From Symbiodinium natans (taxonomy: Eukaryota > Sar > Dinophyceae > Suessiales > Symbiodiniaceae), in NCBI GenBank assembly GCA_905221605.1, contig CAJNDS010000180.1, positions 197,501 through 261,500 on the forward strand: a stretch of DNA of 64,000 nucleotides, read 5' to 3'. This document shows positions 11,301 through 19,974 of this stretch, piece by piece. The notes below the pieces were generated by a model. The model made no database searches. It had not been told where the DNA came from and saw nothing but the letters and a program-made list of their open reading frames with translations. Numbering within the stretch: the first letter of the stretch is position 1; each line of letters begins with the position of its first letter. The position numbers were made by a program, and so were the translations under genes.

Positions 11301-11953
11301 AGCCACCTCCGCGGGATGGGGATTCGGTTGCTTGGGGGACCCCAAACCCTAAACCCTAAGCCCTAAACCCAAAACCCTAAACCCGAAACCCTAAACCCTA
11401 AATCCTAAACCCGAAGCCCTAAACCCAAAACCCTGAACCCTAAACCCCAAACCCTAAAGTATGGAACCACTCTGAGAAACCCCTACGCGGCCCATGTGCA
11501 GGTTCGTGTGCTGGACCTCGAGGCGCCCTCCCAAGTACCAGTAGAGGTTTTTGCACACCGTCTCTGCTCTCTTTTTTTTTGAGGGGCTCTGTTGGGATGT
11601 TCCCCCTTTTACTAACATCCTTCATAGGAGTACGTATATTTGGAGGGGTACTATAATCCTTATTCAGGACTGTTAGTATAAGGGGGAGCAGTTCTGCGGT
11701 CCTCAGAGCGTTTTCTTTTCAAGCTGGGTTGCGACTTCCGGGTGATGCCATGCATGCTCCTCCAGCGTGACGGGCCGCCTTCATGGAGTCTATCTTTTGT
11801 TGTGGTGGCCTGGCCTTGTCCGCAGCCAAGGTGGACGGTGAGAGCGGGGAGATTGCGACCTTGCTGCCGCACCCCGTTATTCTCCCTCTAGACGCAATGC
11901 ACGTCGCCATCGGCGGACCGTCTGGATGCATGATTTGGGACCTCCGCAAGTGG
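8365..11953 (+). CDS. Probable WD40/beta-propeller protein, multi-exon (partial reconstruction)
   Basis: Exon candidates on the + strand, all coding-like, with AG acceptors: 8365-8414 (ADKPSVAFSRFIAAK), 8579-8661 (PEQPELAFCSLVGAAAAA, SLRWAAVG), 8714-8894 (SGWAVNPVECHTHIRALD, APIFECRAVEEFNSNP), 9022-9097 (CLRHSDARLMAVGEKIKG), 9593-9733 (GVAFWDLADLNEKPRF, QVQSIDAWEETVLVLQ), 10138-10212 (GGSLSLHDLSDPRAVP), 10334-10357, 10868-10955 (MRGGKQVLAAFGQKVQ), 11271-11337 (MQPDPSHLRGMGIRLL), 11480-11530 (VRVLDLEAPSQ), 11814-11953 (DAMHVAIGGPSG, CMIWDLRK). FWDLA, LHDLSDP, VRVLDLEAP and MIWDLRK match the WD dipeptide position of WD40 blades, so a scaffold propeller is likely; the specific family is unknown. 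Exons 8579 and 8714 join in phase through a GC-donor intron that ends in TTTAG. Start and end of the gene are not established; 12714-12790 may hold a further exon. Confidence 0.5.
8685..8713 (+). repeat. Short TTTAGGG array forming the 3' end of an intron
   Basis: Four heptamers ending in TTTAG, directly followed by a long coding exon (8714-8894). The heptamer supplies the AG|G acceptor. Confidence 0.7.
9212..9570 (-). repeat. Telomere-like array, heptamer then octamer variant
   Basis: 9212-9324 is CCCTAAA. 9350-9570 is a homogeneous eight-base variant CCCTAAAA with rare CCCTAGAA units. Confidence 0.95.
9998..10090. repeat. Introner-like element, family F copy 2
   Basis: GAGGGGTCGGAAAATATTA...GGTCCCTGTATAA...CAACCCC...CCCTGTTC, same order as the copy at 7403. 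Confidence 0.6.
10222..10320 (-). repeat. Telomere-like array ending in a splice-acceptor-like CCCTACAG
   Basis: CCCGAAA units pass into CCCTAAA units and end CCCTAAACCCTACAG|G. Confidence 0.9.
10420..10515. repeat. Introner-like element, family C copy 1
   Basis: The arms AACCAATTATAGCTG and AGCTATAATTGGT are inverted. The outer ends resemble GGTTCA.../...ACCATG. Related copies lie at 19040, 27205, 27585 and 49972. Confidence 0.65.
10563..10845 (-). repeat. Variant array (CCCCAAA)n followed by (CCCTAAA)n
   Basis: About 32 units of CCCCAAA (10563-10787), with three shortened CCCCAA units, then eight normal CCCTAAA units. The PNPKPQT-repeat frames over it are artefacts. Confidence 0.95.
10985..11090. 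repeat. Introner-like element, family N (degenerate copy)
   Basis: It ends ATTCCTAGGTTACTCTTGGG, matching the distal end of the element at 33660-33765. Confidence 0.45.
11341..11458 (-). repeat. Telomere-like array, mixed variants
   Basis: CCCTAAA units mixed with CCCGAAA, CCCAAAA and ATCCTAAA. Confidence 0.9.
11592..11690. repeat. Introner-like hairpin, family A copy 2 (right arm eroded)
   Basis: Starts TTGGGATGTTCCCCCTT; the right arm has GGACTGTTAGTATAAGGGGG but loses the final CATCCCAA. Confidence 0.7.
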
Positions 11954-12026
11954 CTCGGCCAAAAACCATGTGTGCTATCCCGGCTATCCCCATCATCATC
12001 TGCCTCTACAACTCCAACCCCCTGAG

Positions 12027-12157
12027 AAACCCTAAACCCTAAACCCTAAACCCTAAACCCTAAACCCTAAACCCTAAACCCTAAACCCTAAACCCCAAAC
12101 CCCAAACCCCTAAACCCTAAACCCCTAAACCCTAAACCCCTAAACCCTAAGCCCTAA
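12027..12157 (-). repeat. Telomere-like array (CCCTAAA)n
   Basis: About 18 units, with CCCCTAAA octamers at the distal end. Confidence 0.95.
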
Positions 12158-12710
12158 TTATGTATACTCGGAACCTGATCCAAAAAAAGGGGCCTTAACA
12201 TGGCCTTGAAAGCCCTCAGGTCTGCAGTTGCCACGGAGGTGCCGTGGCCACCTGGGTTCACCTGTATCTCGGTAGGCCTTTGGGACATTCTTTCTATTCC
12301 CTTATTGGGTTATAACGAGGATCATCGTCAGGAATATATTTTTTCAGAGGGTTCATATGTCTTCCGTTATTAGGTTATAAAGAGGATGATAGCCAAACAT
12401 ATTTTTTCAGAGTTTCAAGGGGACCAATCCGAGGTCTGGCCCTGGCCAAGACCCACGCAGCCCAGGGCCTGGTGGCTATATCCTCCTTGGGAATCTATTT
12501 TTTTTTACTTTTGTTCATATTAAAACCCAAGAGGATATTAAAGCATCTTATTTTTTTAAGGTTCTAAGGATCTTAAGAACTTTTATATTTTTTAAGTTTC
12601 TAAGGGTATTAAAAAAATATTACTTCTAAGGATCTAAGGGTATGAGGAATATTTTCGTTAAGGTTCTATAAGGTTCTAAGAATTTTTTTTAAGGTTCCAA
12701 GGGGAGTCGA
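12158..12710. other. AT-rich stretch with repeated TTTTTTCAGAG and AAGGTTCTAAGG boxes
   Basis: Two copies of GGTTATAA(A/C)GAGGAT...ATATTTTTTCAGAG (12290-12415) and a run of AAGGTTCTAAGGATCTTAAG-like units (12570-12690). The first recurs at 61645-61700 and the second at 37260-37310. No exon seen. Confidence 0.5.
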
Positions 12711-12843
12711 GGTGGCCGGAGGAGGCGCCCCTGGCGTCAGCCCGGTGCAGGGCGTGGACTTGCGGATGGCGGCCACGCGCGAAGCTTCCCGACTCCTCCC
12801 CCCTCCGAATTCATCGGGAAGGATGCAAGAAAGCACAAATTTA

Positions 12844-12862
12844 CATATAAATAAATAAATAA

Positions 12863-12901
<39 letters not shown>

Positions 12902-12910
12902 AATATATAT

Positions 12911-12952
<42 letters not shown>

Positions 12953-12954
12953 CT

Positions 12955-13003
<49 letters not shown>
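12844..13003. repeat. Compound microsatellite (AAAT)n-(TA)n-(CA)n-(TA)n-(TG)n
   Basis: Consecutive simple repeats. C-homopolymers follow at 13088-13118 and 13493-13566. Open frames across them are artefacts. Confidence 0.95.
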
Positions 13004-13007
<4 letters not shown>

Positions 13008-13573
13008 TCTCCGAAAATAGGGGTACCCTGTTTGGATTTCCCTTCAAGGGGATTCTCTGCTACTTGCGGGTTACTCCCCCCTACGTTGGGTAATGCCCCC
13101 CCCCCCCCCCCCCCCCTAGTAAGCCAACAAAAGCAGCAAATCCGAGGCTCATTTTCCCATGCCTGTGAATGCCGAATTGCGGGCAGAGAAGGCGGTAGTT
13201 CCGCGGGCTTCAAGGGCTTCAACAGGGTTTCAAAAGGGTTTCAAAAGGGTTTCAACAAGGGTTTCAACAAGGGTTTCAAGAGGGTTTCAAGAGGGTTACA
13301 CAAGGGTTTCAAAAGGGTTCAAGACGGCTTCGAGGGTTTCAAGAGGGTTTCCAAGTGTTCAAAAAAGGTTGCAAGGGTTCCAAGGCTTCCTCAGGGTTTA
13401 AGGAGCTTCAGGAGTTTCAAGGGTTTGCAGGGTCTAGGCGAAAACCTTCAGCTCTAAACCCGAGACCCTAAACCCTAAACCGCACACAAAACCCCCCCCC
13501 CCTCCCCCCCCTCTCCCCCCCCCTCCCCCCCCTCCCCCTCCCCCCCCCCCCCTCCCCCCCCCCCCTGCCCGAA

Positions 13574-13665
13574 ACGCCCCAAAACCTGCAGACCGCTCAG
13601 CAGGTCTTTGCAGGGGACCTCTGCTTTTCGGCGCAGCATCTTGGCGGCCACCTTCAGCCTCATGG
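13574..13665 (-). CDS. Possible minus-strand exon (ambiguous)
   Basis: The minus frame reads MRLKVAAKMLRRKAEV, then PCKDLLSGLQ, followed by CAG|GTTTTG. The composition is protein-like, but the plus strand is also open (TAQQVFAGDLCFSAQH) after an AG, so the strand is not settled. Confidence 0.25.
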
Positions 13666-13836
13666 GGTTTCGGGTTTCGGGTTTAGGGTTTGGGGTTTAG
13701 GGTTTAGGGCTACAGGTTTCGGGTTTGGGGTGTGGATCTGAAGCCCAGTTGTGTCCCTAAGCCCTAAACCCTTGGAGTCGTACCATCAATCAACCCTGCC
13801 CGCGGTTCGGCCAGCTATGCGGGAGCGAAAAAAACC

Positions 13837-13857
13837 CCGTAGCCATTTTGGCTCAAG
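13837..13857 (+). other. Dinoflagellate spliced-leader (DinoSL) sequence embedded in DNA
   Basis: The 21 nt starting CCGTAGCCATTTTG and ending GGCTCAAG match DinoSL without mismatch. Only the first, degenerate position of the 22-mer differs (C instead of A/G/T). No GT donor follows, so it is not an SL RNA gene. It lies 40 bp upstream of the retrotransposon ATG and is best read as a trace of a trans-spliced mRNA that was reverse transcribed. A shortened GGGGCTCAAG at 13866-13875 may be an older relic. Confidence 0.85.
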
Positions 13858-13897
13858 AGCTTAGAGGGGCTCAAGTAGCAGCTTCGACTTTGACGCC

Positions 13898-16800
13898 ATG
13901 GCCCCCTCGTCTGGTGGTCTGTTGTGGTGGGCTCGATGCCTCATGCTGGGATCCGCGCTCATCTCCCACGAGCCCTTGCTGCTGGACCGCTCGCCTCCAT
14001 CGCAACTCCTGCCAACACTGCCTTTGCCTAAGATGGGCCGTCGCGCACGGCGTGCACTGACACAGCGACTCGCCCTAGCCTGGGCTCCTGATGTGTGTGA
14101 GCCCTGTGCCCACGACAGTATTTGGTGCTCGCAGGCTACACTGCCTCATTTCCCACGACGTCGGCCCCGACGTCTTTTCGAGCGCCAGCGGCAGACATGG
14201 GGTCAGCGCAAACCTCGCAGGCGGAAGCTCTGGTCGGGTTGGCCCCTTCGTGGATGCCGAGTTGGTGAGGCGGCTCATCCCGGACCAGGTGCCCCTGGTA
14301 CCCCTGTCGGTGGCGAGCGGCCTCGTCGGCGAGCACGCAGCCCATCCATGGAGGTGGATGCTGCGGGGCCTCCGCGTGTTTACTGCCCTGTGCCAGGTTG
14401 TGTCCAAGGTGATGCTGCTCGGGCCAAAGGCTGGGCAGACAACAACTCCATGCGAGCCCACATTGATGCCCACCTCGCCGGTACGCTCCAAGGGGATGTC
14501 CCTACTGAGTGGCTGCGTTCCCAGCGTCGCCAGCGATGTGGTGTGTGCGGTCTGAGTGTTTCTTGTCGACACAGCATCCACCCGACCTGCCGTCCCGCTG
14601 CCAGAGCTGCAGTGGACGGCGGTACTCCGCGTGCAGGTTCGGTGCACGACCTGCCTTCGTTCTCAGCCATCCAGGCCGGTGGGGTTCGTACTTTGCGTCA
14701 TGTCCCTGCAGCTGCACGCTCTCTGTGGGGCAAGGCCCTCTCTCACGCACTTGCCAACGTCGCGCAGTGCAATGACGAACGTGCCTGGCGGGAGTTCCTC
14801 ATGCTCCCGCAGTGCGTCCTCTGCTCGCCGCCCCGAGGCGGCCGCAAACACCATAAGGCTGCCGCCGCCTACACCAAGGACCGCCTTCAGCGATGGTTGG
14901 AGGGGGACCGCCAGGCTTTGTGGGAGGACCGCCACCGGCCTGCTCGCGGCGCCCCACGCAAACGGTCGGCTGAGCAAAGGCGTGAACTTGCCACTGCACT
15001 CGCCAGGGAAGGATTCGACCGCAAAGCCTGTGACGCTTTGGTTGCGGAAGGCCTCTGCCCTGACACCCCGGAAACTGCTGAGGCCCTTCGTGCTCTTCAC
15101 CCCAGCCAGCCTGCAGTGGCGGTCGACACTGCGGCCTTGCCGCTTGCGCACGAGGTTGTGCCGGATGAGGTCGCTAAGGCCCTTCGTGCCTTTCCTGTTG
15201 ACACTGCCCCGGGTCCGTCCGGACTCCGCGTCCAGCACCTGCGAGAAGCTCGCCAGCCAGGTGACACCCTGGTTCTAATGGAGCAACTTGCGGCGGTTGT
15301 GAACCTCCTGGCCCGAGGGCAGGCCTGCGCTGCTGCTGCGCCGGTTCTGGCTGGTGCTTCCCTGGTCGCTGTTCCCAAACCCAAGGGTGGCGTCAGGCCC
15401 ATAGCCATAGGCGAAGTGATGCGTCGCCTCACTGGCAAGTGCCTCATAACAGCCGTTCGAGAGGAGGCCCGTGCTTTTCTCTGGCCAGCCCAGCTTGGTG
15501 TCGGAGTTCCGGCGGGTGCCGAAACGGCTGTCCACACTGCACGTGCTTGGCTCTCGCGACAACAGGCTGCTGGCAACCGCAAAGTTTTGTTGAAACTTGA
15601 CTTTCGCAATGCCTTCAATTGCCTTTCCCGCCAAGCCATGCTTGCCACCATAGCCTCCCACTTCCCTACCCTGGCGCGGTTCGCTGTTTGGTGTTATGCC
15701 CAACCCACCCACTTGCAGTTCGGTGGGGCCAGCACCATCATGTCGGCGGGTGGTGTCCAGCAGGGCGACCCCCTTGGGCCGTTGTTTTTTGCGGCCACCC
15801 TGCAGCCCCTTGCCCGCATGCTAAGGGAAGCTTCTGTTGGCCTTGACCTCTCCTTCTTCTACCTTGATGACGGGGTGCTGGCCGGCGATGTCATGGCAGT
15901 TGCCTCCGCGCTTCACCTGGTGCAGGCCCGCAGTGCCGAGCTCGGCCTGGAGCTCAACCTGCTGAAGTGCGAACTTGTCAGCGTTGGGGACTTGCCTGAA
16001 GCTGCCCTGCTGCCGTACTTTCCACGTCAGCTATTGAGCACCCCGGACGGCGCCAACCGTGTGCAACGTAGCTTTGAGCTGTTAGGAGCGCCAGTGGGGG
16101 ACGACTCTTACATGGCCGGCCACACTGCTGCTCGGGTGCAGGCCGCCCGGCCTCTCTTGCAGGCTCTGGGAGAACTAGAGGATCCGCAGGTTGGTCTTCG
16201 CCTGTTGCGTTCCTGCGCTGGCCACTGCAAGTTGACCCACAGCCTCCGCTGCGCTCCGCTGTTTGGGGGCAATGCCAGCCTCTCTGAATTTGATGTCCTA
16301 GTCCGCGACTGCTTCTCGGGGCTCACTGGCCTCCACCTGACTGACGTTCAGTGGGAGCAGGCAGCCCGCGATCTGGCTCATGCCGGCCTTGGCTTGCGCT
16401 CGGTTGCTCGCGATGCACCGGCCGCTTACCTCGCCTCGGTTGGAGGGTGCGCGCAGGCGTGTAGGGAGCTTGACCCTGGCTACGCGGCAAGCGGGCTTGC
16501 GTCCGACCCCACTGTCCTCCTTGCTGCCTCCTCCTTCAGCGCGCTCCTTGCGCAGCCTCTGGCCTCCCATCTGGCGCTGGGCATGCGACAGAAGGCTTTG
16601 ACTGCCCTGTGTGACGCAGCTAGCTGGAGCCAACACCTCCTAGTGTCGTCCGTCACTGCCCGGGCACTCCTTCGCTCCGAAGCTGAACAAGGTGCGCGTG
16701 CTTGGCTTGCCGCTGTTCCTGTTGCCAAAACTCGCATGGAAGGTGCGGCCTTTGTCATGGAGCTCCGGCGCCGCCTGGGTGTCCCTGATGCGCCAGGAGA

Positions 16801-17419
16801 TGCCTGGTGCCCAAAATGCGATGGCATCATGGACCGGTTTGCATTGCACGCAGGCACTTGCGCTGCGGGTGGTGAGCGCACTCAGAGACACAACGCCCTG
16901 CGTGATCTGCTTGCTTCCTGGGCAGACCGCGCCGGCCTGCAGCCTGAAGTCGAGAAAGCTGGCCTCCTTCTTCCGCAACGACCCGGTGAAGCACAATTGT
17001 CCCGGCGCCGGCCCGCCGACATATTCTTGCCCTCCTTGTCTGGAGCCCCTGCTGCACTTGACCTGGCCGTTACGGCCCCGCAGCGGCAGGAGTCCCTTGC
17101 GCAGGCGGGACAGCACGCCCTCGCGTCTGCATCCCAGTACGCTGAGACCAAGCGAGCTTACCTCCAAACAGCCCACGCTTGCGCTTCGCAGGGGGTTCGT
17201 TTTGTGCCACTTGTCGTGGAGTCCACCGGGGCTTGGGAGCCAGCCGCCTCCAAAACCCTACAGCTCCTGTCCCGTGCCGTCGCAGCCCGGACCGGCGCTG
17301 ATGCCGGAATCCTACATGCAGAGCTCCTTCAAGAAGTGTCAGTCTTGCTCCGCAGCCATCACGCCCGTGCGGCACTTCGTCGTCGGGCGGAGGCTTCGGC
17401 CCAGGACGGCGCAGCGTGA
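13898..17419 (+). CDS. LINE ORF: zinc fingers, reverse transcriptase, restriction-like endonuclease
   Basis: An uninterrupted 1173-codon frame; an in-frame TAG at 13862 makes this the first ATG. Residues 121-130, RVGEAAHPGP, are a motif I recall from dinoflagellate retrotransposon proteins. A C2H2-like finger follows (C163, C168, H188, H192), then CGVC at 214-217. The RT domain runs from about 400 to 700: motif A LDFRNAFN with D568, motif B QQGDPLGP at 621-628, motif C YLDD at 655-658. The C-terminus holds CPKC...HAGTC (C971, C974, H984, C988), then RRRPADIF (D1041) and ALDLAV (D1055), the CCHC plus PD-type layout of restriction-like endonucleases of R2-type elements. It would copy its own RNA at a nicked target site. 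YLDD instead of YADD and PAD instead of PD are noteworthy but compatible with activity. Confidence 0.92.
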   Translation: MAPSSGGLLWWARCLMLGSALISHEPLLLDRSPPSQLLPTLPLPKMGRRARRALTQRLALAWAPDVCEPCAHDSIWCSQATLPHFPRRRPRRLFERQRQTWGQRKPRRRKLWSGWPLRGCRVGEAAHPGPGAPGTPVGGERPRRRARSPSMEVDAAGPPRVYCPVPGCVQGDAARAKGWADNNSMRAHIDAHLAGTLQGDVPTEWLRSQRRQRCGVCGLSVSCRHSIHPTCRPAARAAVDGGTPRAGSVHDLPSFSAIQAGGVRTLRHVPAAARSLWGKALSHALANVAQCNDERAWREFLMLPQCVLCSPPRGGRKHHKAAAAYTKDRLQRWLEGDRQALWEDRHRPARGAPRKRSAEQRRELATALAREGFDRKACDALVAEGLCPDTPETAEALRALHPSQPAVAVDTAALPLAHEVVPDEVAKALRAFPVDTAPGPSGLRVQHLREARQPGDTLVLMEQLAAVVNLLARGQACAAAAPVLAGASLVAVPKPKGGVRPIAIGEVMRRLTGKCLITAVREEARAFLWPAQLGVGVPAGAETAVHTARAWLSRQQAAGNRKVLLKLDFRNAFNCLSRQAMLATIASHFPTLARFAVWCYAQPTHLQFGGASTIMSAGGVQQGDPLGPLFFAATLQPLARMLREASVGLDLSFFYLDDGVLAGDVMAVASALHLVQARSAELGLELNLLKCELVSVGDLPEAALLPYFPRQLLSTPDGANRVQRSFELLGAPVGDDSYMAGHTAARVQAARPLLQALGELEDPQVGLRLLRSCAGHCKLTHSLRCAPLFGGNASLSEFDVLVRDCFSGLTGLHLTDVQWEQAARDLAHAGLGLRSVARDAPAAYLASVGGCAQACRELDPGYAASGLASDPTVLLAASSFSALLAQPLASHLALGMRQKALTALCDAASWSQHLLVSSVTARALLRSEAEQGARAWLAAVPVAKTRMEGAAFVMELRRRLGVPDAPGDAWCPKCDGIMDRFALHAGTCAAGGERTQRHNALRDLLASWADRAGLQPEVEKAGLLLPQRPGEAQLSRRRPADIFLPSLSGAPAALDLAVTAPQRQESLAQAGQHALASASQYAETKRAYLQTAHACASQGVRFVPLVVESTGAWEPAASKTLQLLSRAVAARTGADAGILHAELLQEVSVLLRSHHARAALRRRAEASAQDGAA

Positions 17420-17705
17420 ACTCGTCCTTCATTCGGCCTCCGCTTGGGTCAGTCAAGCTTCTCTAGGCTCCCTCCAGCTTCTTGTGCATAGCTTGTAGCA
17501 TGCTGCTACGGCCCATCGGCAAGCATGGTGCTGGAGGTCTTGCGGGACGCCGGGGACTCCTGCAGGTGTCGGGGGTTCGCCCTACGGCCGCCTTGCTCTC
17601 TGCCTTCTGATGGTAGGGTGGACGCATCCTGCATCACCGGGTGTCGGGCGCCAGACTCTCTGCCGTGCCGCATTTTGTTGGGCATGTTCACAAGCAACGT
17701 CAGCC
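17420..17705 (+). other. 3' flank of the LINE
   Basis: GC-rich, no coding signal. It ends where CCAAACCCTTAACCC passes into degenerate telomere-like sequence. Confidence 0.5.
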
Positions 17706-17802
17706 CAAACCCTTAACCCAATGAGGTTTTAGGGTTATTTGTCGAGCCTCTTTGAGCACAGAAAAACCCCAAACCCTGGACTTTTCAAACCCCTCAGCCC
17801 TA

Positions 17803-17824
17803 AGCCATTTTGGGTACGCTCAAG
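17803..17824 (+). other. SL-like sequence interrupted by 5 bases
   Basis: AGCCATTTTGG, then GTACG, then CTCAAG: the distal 17 nt of DinoSL with a 5-base insertion. It could be a decayed relic of another trans-spliced insertion or chance. Confidence 0.25.
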
Positions 17825-17941
17825 GAGTTGCCGTATTCCCAGTACCCATTTTTTGAAAATCAAGCGATGGCGCGCCTCCTGCTCCCTATCACAGCAAACC
17901 CTAAACCCCAAACCCGAAACCCTCGGAGGGGCCCATGGAAT

Positions 17942-18052
17942 CCCCAAAACCCTGAACCTTAAACCCTAAACCTTAAACCCTAAACCCTAAACCTTAAACC
18001 CTAAACCTAAAACCCTAAACCCTAAACCTTAAACCCTAAACCCTAAACCCGA
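17942..18052 (-). repeat. Telomere-like array (CCCTAAA/CCTTAAA)n
   Basis: About 15 units alternating CCCTAAA and CCTTAAA. Confidence 0.95.
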
Positions 18053-18302
18053 AAATCGGATCCCAGGCTTAGCGATGGCAGCCTTGCTGCATGGCACACG
18101 GAGACCCACACTGCCCTTGGCTGGTGGCCAGCGGCCACATGCTCCGACCTCAGGGGTTCTTGGAGGTTTTGGGGTTCTTCGGGTTTTTGGTTTTTTTTTT
18201 GGGTTTGTAGGGTTTTGGGTTTTTTTCGGGGTTTTTGGGGGTTCTTAGGGTTCTTGGGGTTTTTGGGGTTTTTATGGTATATAGGGTTTTTGGGGTTTAT
18301 AT

Positions 18303-19670
18303 GTTGGACCAGAAGCCGGCAGAGAACCTATCCAGGCGAGCACTTCCGGTGGCAAGCCTGAATGTTGAAGGGTTGACCAGGACATCCTCCCTGGAACCCT
18401 AAACCCTAAATCCTAAACCCTAAACCCTAAACCCTAAGCCCTAAGCCCTAAGCCCTAAGCCCTAAGCCCTAAGCCCTAAGCCCTAAGCCCGAAGCCCGAA
18501 GCCCGAAGCCCTAAGCCCTAAGCCCTAAGCCCTAGGCCCTAGGCCCTAGGCCCTAGGCCCTAGGCCCTAAGCCCTAAGCCCTAAGCCCTAAGCCCCAAGC
18601 CCTAAGCCCCAAGCCTTAAGCCCTAAGCCCTAAGCCCTAAGCCCTAAACCCAAACCCTAACAGCTTCAGCTCCCCAAGTTCCAAGCTCTACCAAGAACCT
18701 TCTGGCCCCTTAACTCTCAGCTCTCAACCGTAATGCAAGGGTGGCCAGAAAGACGCCGAAACCCCCCTTAGGCTCTAAAACCCAGTCTGTGTGGCCAGAC
18801 TCGAAAGGGCCCCTGGATCGCAGCAGTCCCCCCCTTGACGCCCGAAACCCTAAACCCGAAACCCTAAACCCTAAACCCTAAACCCGAAACCCTAAAACCT
18901 AAGACCCTAAACCCTCTCAGGCCTTTCCCAACCTTGTGGCTCCACCGGAAACTGGCCTGGGATTGCGGCCGCCGGTGCTGGACGGCTACGAGTGGCGCTG
19001 CCAGGTAGGAGTCAACAGGGAAGGCAGAACCTTGGGGGGTCCAAGGTAGAACCCCATGACTATAGCCCAAATGATACCCATATTAGGGCACTTAAGGGGC
19101 TTGTGAGTGGGTATAAGTGCAGCTATAATTGGTTAGGAAGTACCCTGAACCTCCAAGTAAACCCTAAACCCTAAACCTTACACCCTAAGCCCTAAACCCT
19201 AAACCCTAAACCCTAAACCCTAAACCCTAAACCCTACAGGAACTAGACCGTGTGGTTGATCTGGGGCTGAGTCTTAATGTCTTGAGTTACTAGCCGTCTT
19301 AGAGACCAGTCCAACCGCAGCACCCATCACACCTTGAGACCCTAACTCTCTTGCCTCACTGTCTGGTTCATGTGCTATCTTCATGTCTTACCGTATCATC
19401 TGGTCTAGAAACCGTACCATCATGAGTCTTTCTACGTGACAGGAACTCTCTTGACAAGGAACCCACCCTCGGGACCCCAACATCAGGTTCTCCATCATTG
19501 GCCTGGTATCCAGCTCACGGATTAGTACTAACAACCCTGAACCCCAAGTAGGGGGCCCAAGGTAGAACCCCATGACTCCTTGCTGCAGGAAGGAAGGCGC
19601 CTTCCAACAGCCGCAGGGCCAGGAGGGAGCACAAGGCCAGCTCAGCGAAGTTCAAGTCCATGTGCAGGGG
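18303..19670 (+). CDS. Candidate upstream exons (possibly of the MJ1316-EEP gene)
   Basis: Short coding-like blocks on the + strand: 18303-18395 (LDQKPAENLSRRALPVAS, LNVEGLTRTSSLEP); 18920-19003 with TCTCAG acceptor and CAG|GTAGGA donor (AFPNLVAPPETGLGLRPP, VLDGYEWRCQ); 19239-19280 after CCCTACAG (ELDRVVDLGLSLN); 19573-19668 after CTGCAG (KEGAFQQPQGQEGAQGQL). They have the strand and position expected for 5' exons of the gene below, but no domain is recognised and they were not joined by phase. Confidence 0.3.
18394..18660 (-). repeat. Variant array (CCCTAAG)n
   Basis: About 35 units. Most are CCCTAAG, with internal blocks of CCCGAAG and CCCTAGG, flanked by normal CCCTAAA. Confidence 0.95.
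19040..19158. repeat. Introner-like element, family C copy 2
   Basis: Contains AGCTATAATTGGTTAGGAAG and ends CTGAACCTCCAAG, then runs straight into a CCCTAAA array (19157-19238). Confidence 0.6.
19157..19238 (-). repeat. Telomere-like array ending CCCTACAG
   Basis: About 11 units, the last forming an acceptor-like CCCTACAG|G. Confidence 0.9.
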
Positions 19671-19837
19671 CTTCGGGTGTAAGTTTAGGGTTTAGGGTTT
19701 AGGGCTTAGGGTATAGAGTCTGACATTGACTGAGCGCCAGTGAGAGAGAGAGAGAGAGAGAGGGTGTAGGACTCTACAGATCCAACCTTGAAGCCTCCAA
19801 GCCGCAGTGCGATTGCTCCATAAAACTCCTCAGCTGT

Positions 19838-19932
19838 GGGGGTTTCCGAAATTAGGGGTATCTTCTTGGGGTTCCTAAGAAGGGAATCCTACTATTTGGA
19901 CTATATTCGGAGTCCCCCCCCTACTTTCTGTA
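19838..19932. repeat. Introner-like element, family B
   Basis: GGGGGTTTCCGAAATTAGGGGTA...AATCCTACTATTTGG, shared with the copy at 35478. Confidence 0.6.
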
Positions 19933-19974
19933 TGAGATTCACACGCAAACACGACCTGCTAGTGATGGCTTCTC

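Larger units (their letters stand above)
13837..17705 (+). mobile_element. Non-LTR retrotransposon (LINE) with DinoSL 5' end
   Basis: It comprises the SL sequence, a 40-bp leader, one intact ORF (13898-17419) and about 290 bp of GC-rich 3' flank up to the telomere-like DNA starting near 17706. No long terminal repeats, poly(A) tail or target-site duplication were found, so the 3' end is approximate. The intact ORF suggests a recent insertion. Confidence 0.75.

Noticed and set aside
12666-13222. Frames of 88-161 codons rich in Tyr/Ile and His/Thr
   Set aside because: Translations of (TA)n and (CA)n microsatellites.
13837-13857. Spliced-leader RNA gene
   Set aside because: No GT donor, Sm site or short RNA-gene structure follows the SL; it leads straight into the LINE leader.
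14075-17498. Long minus-strand and alternative-frame ORFs over the LINE
   Set aside because: Shadows of the GC-rich 1173-codon RT frame, which alone carries catalytic motifs.
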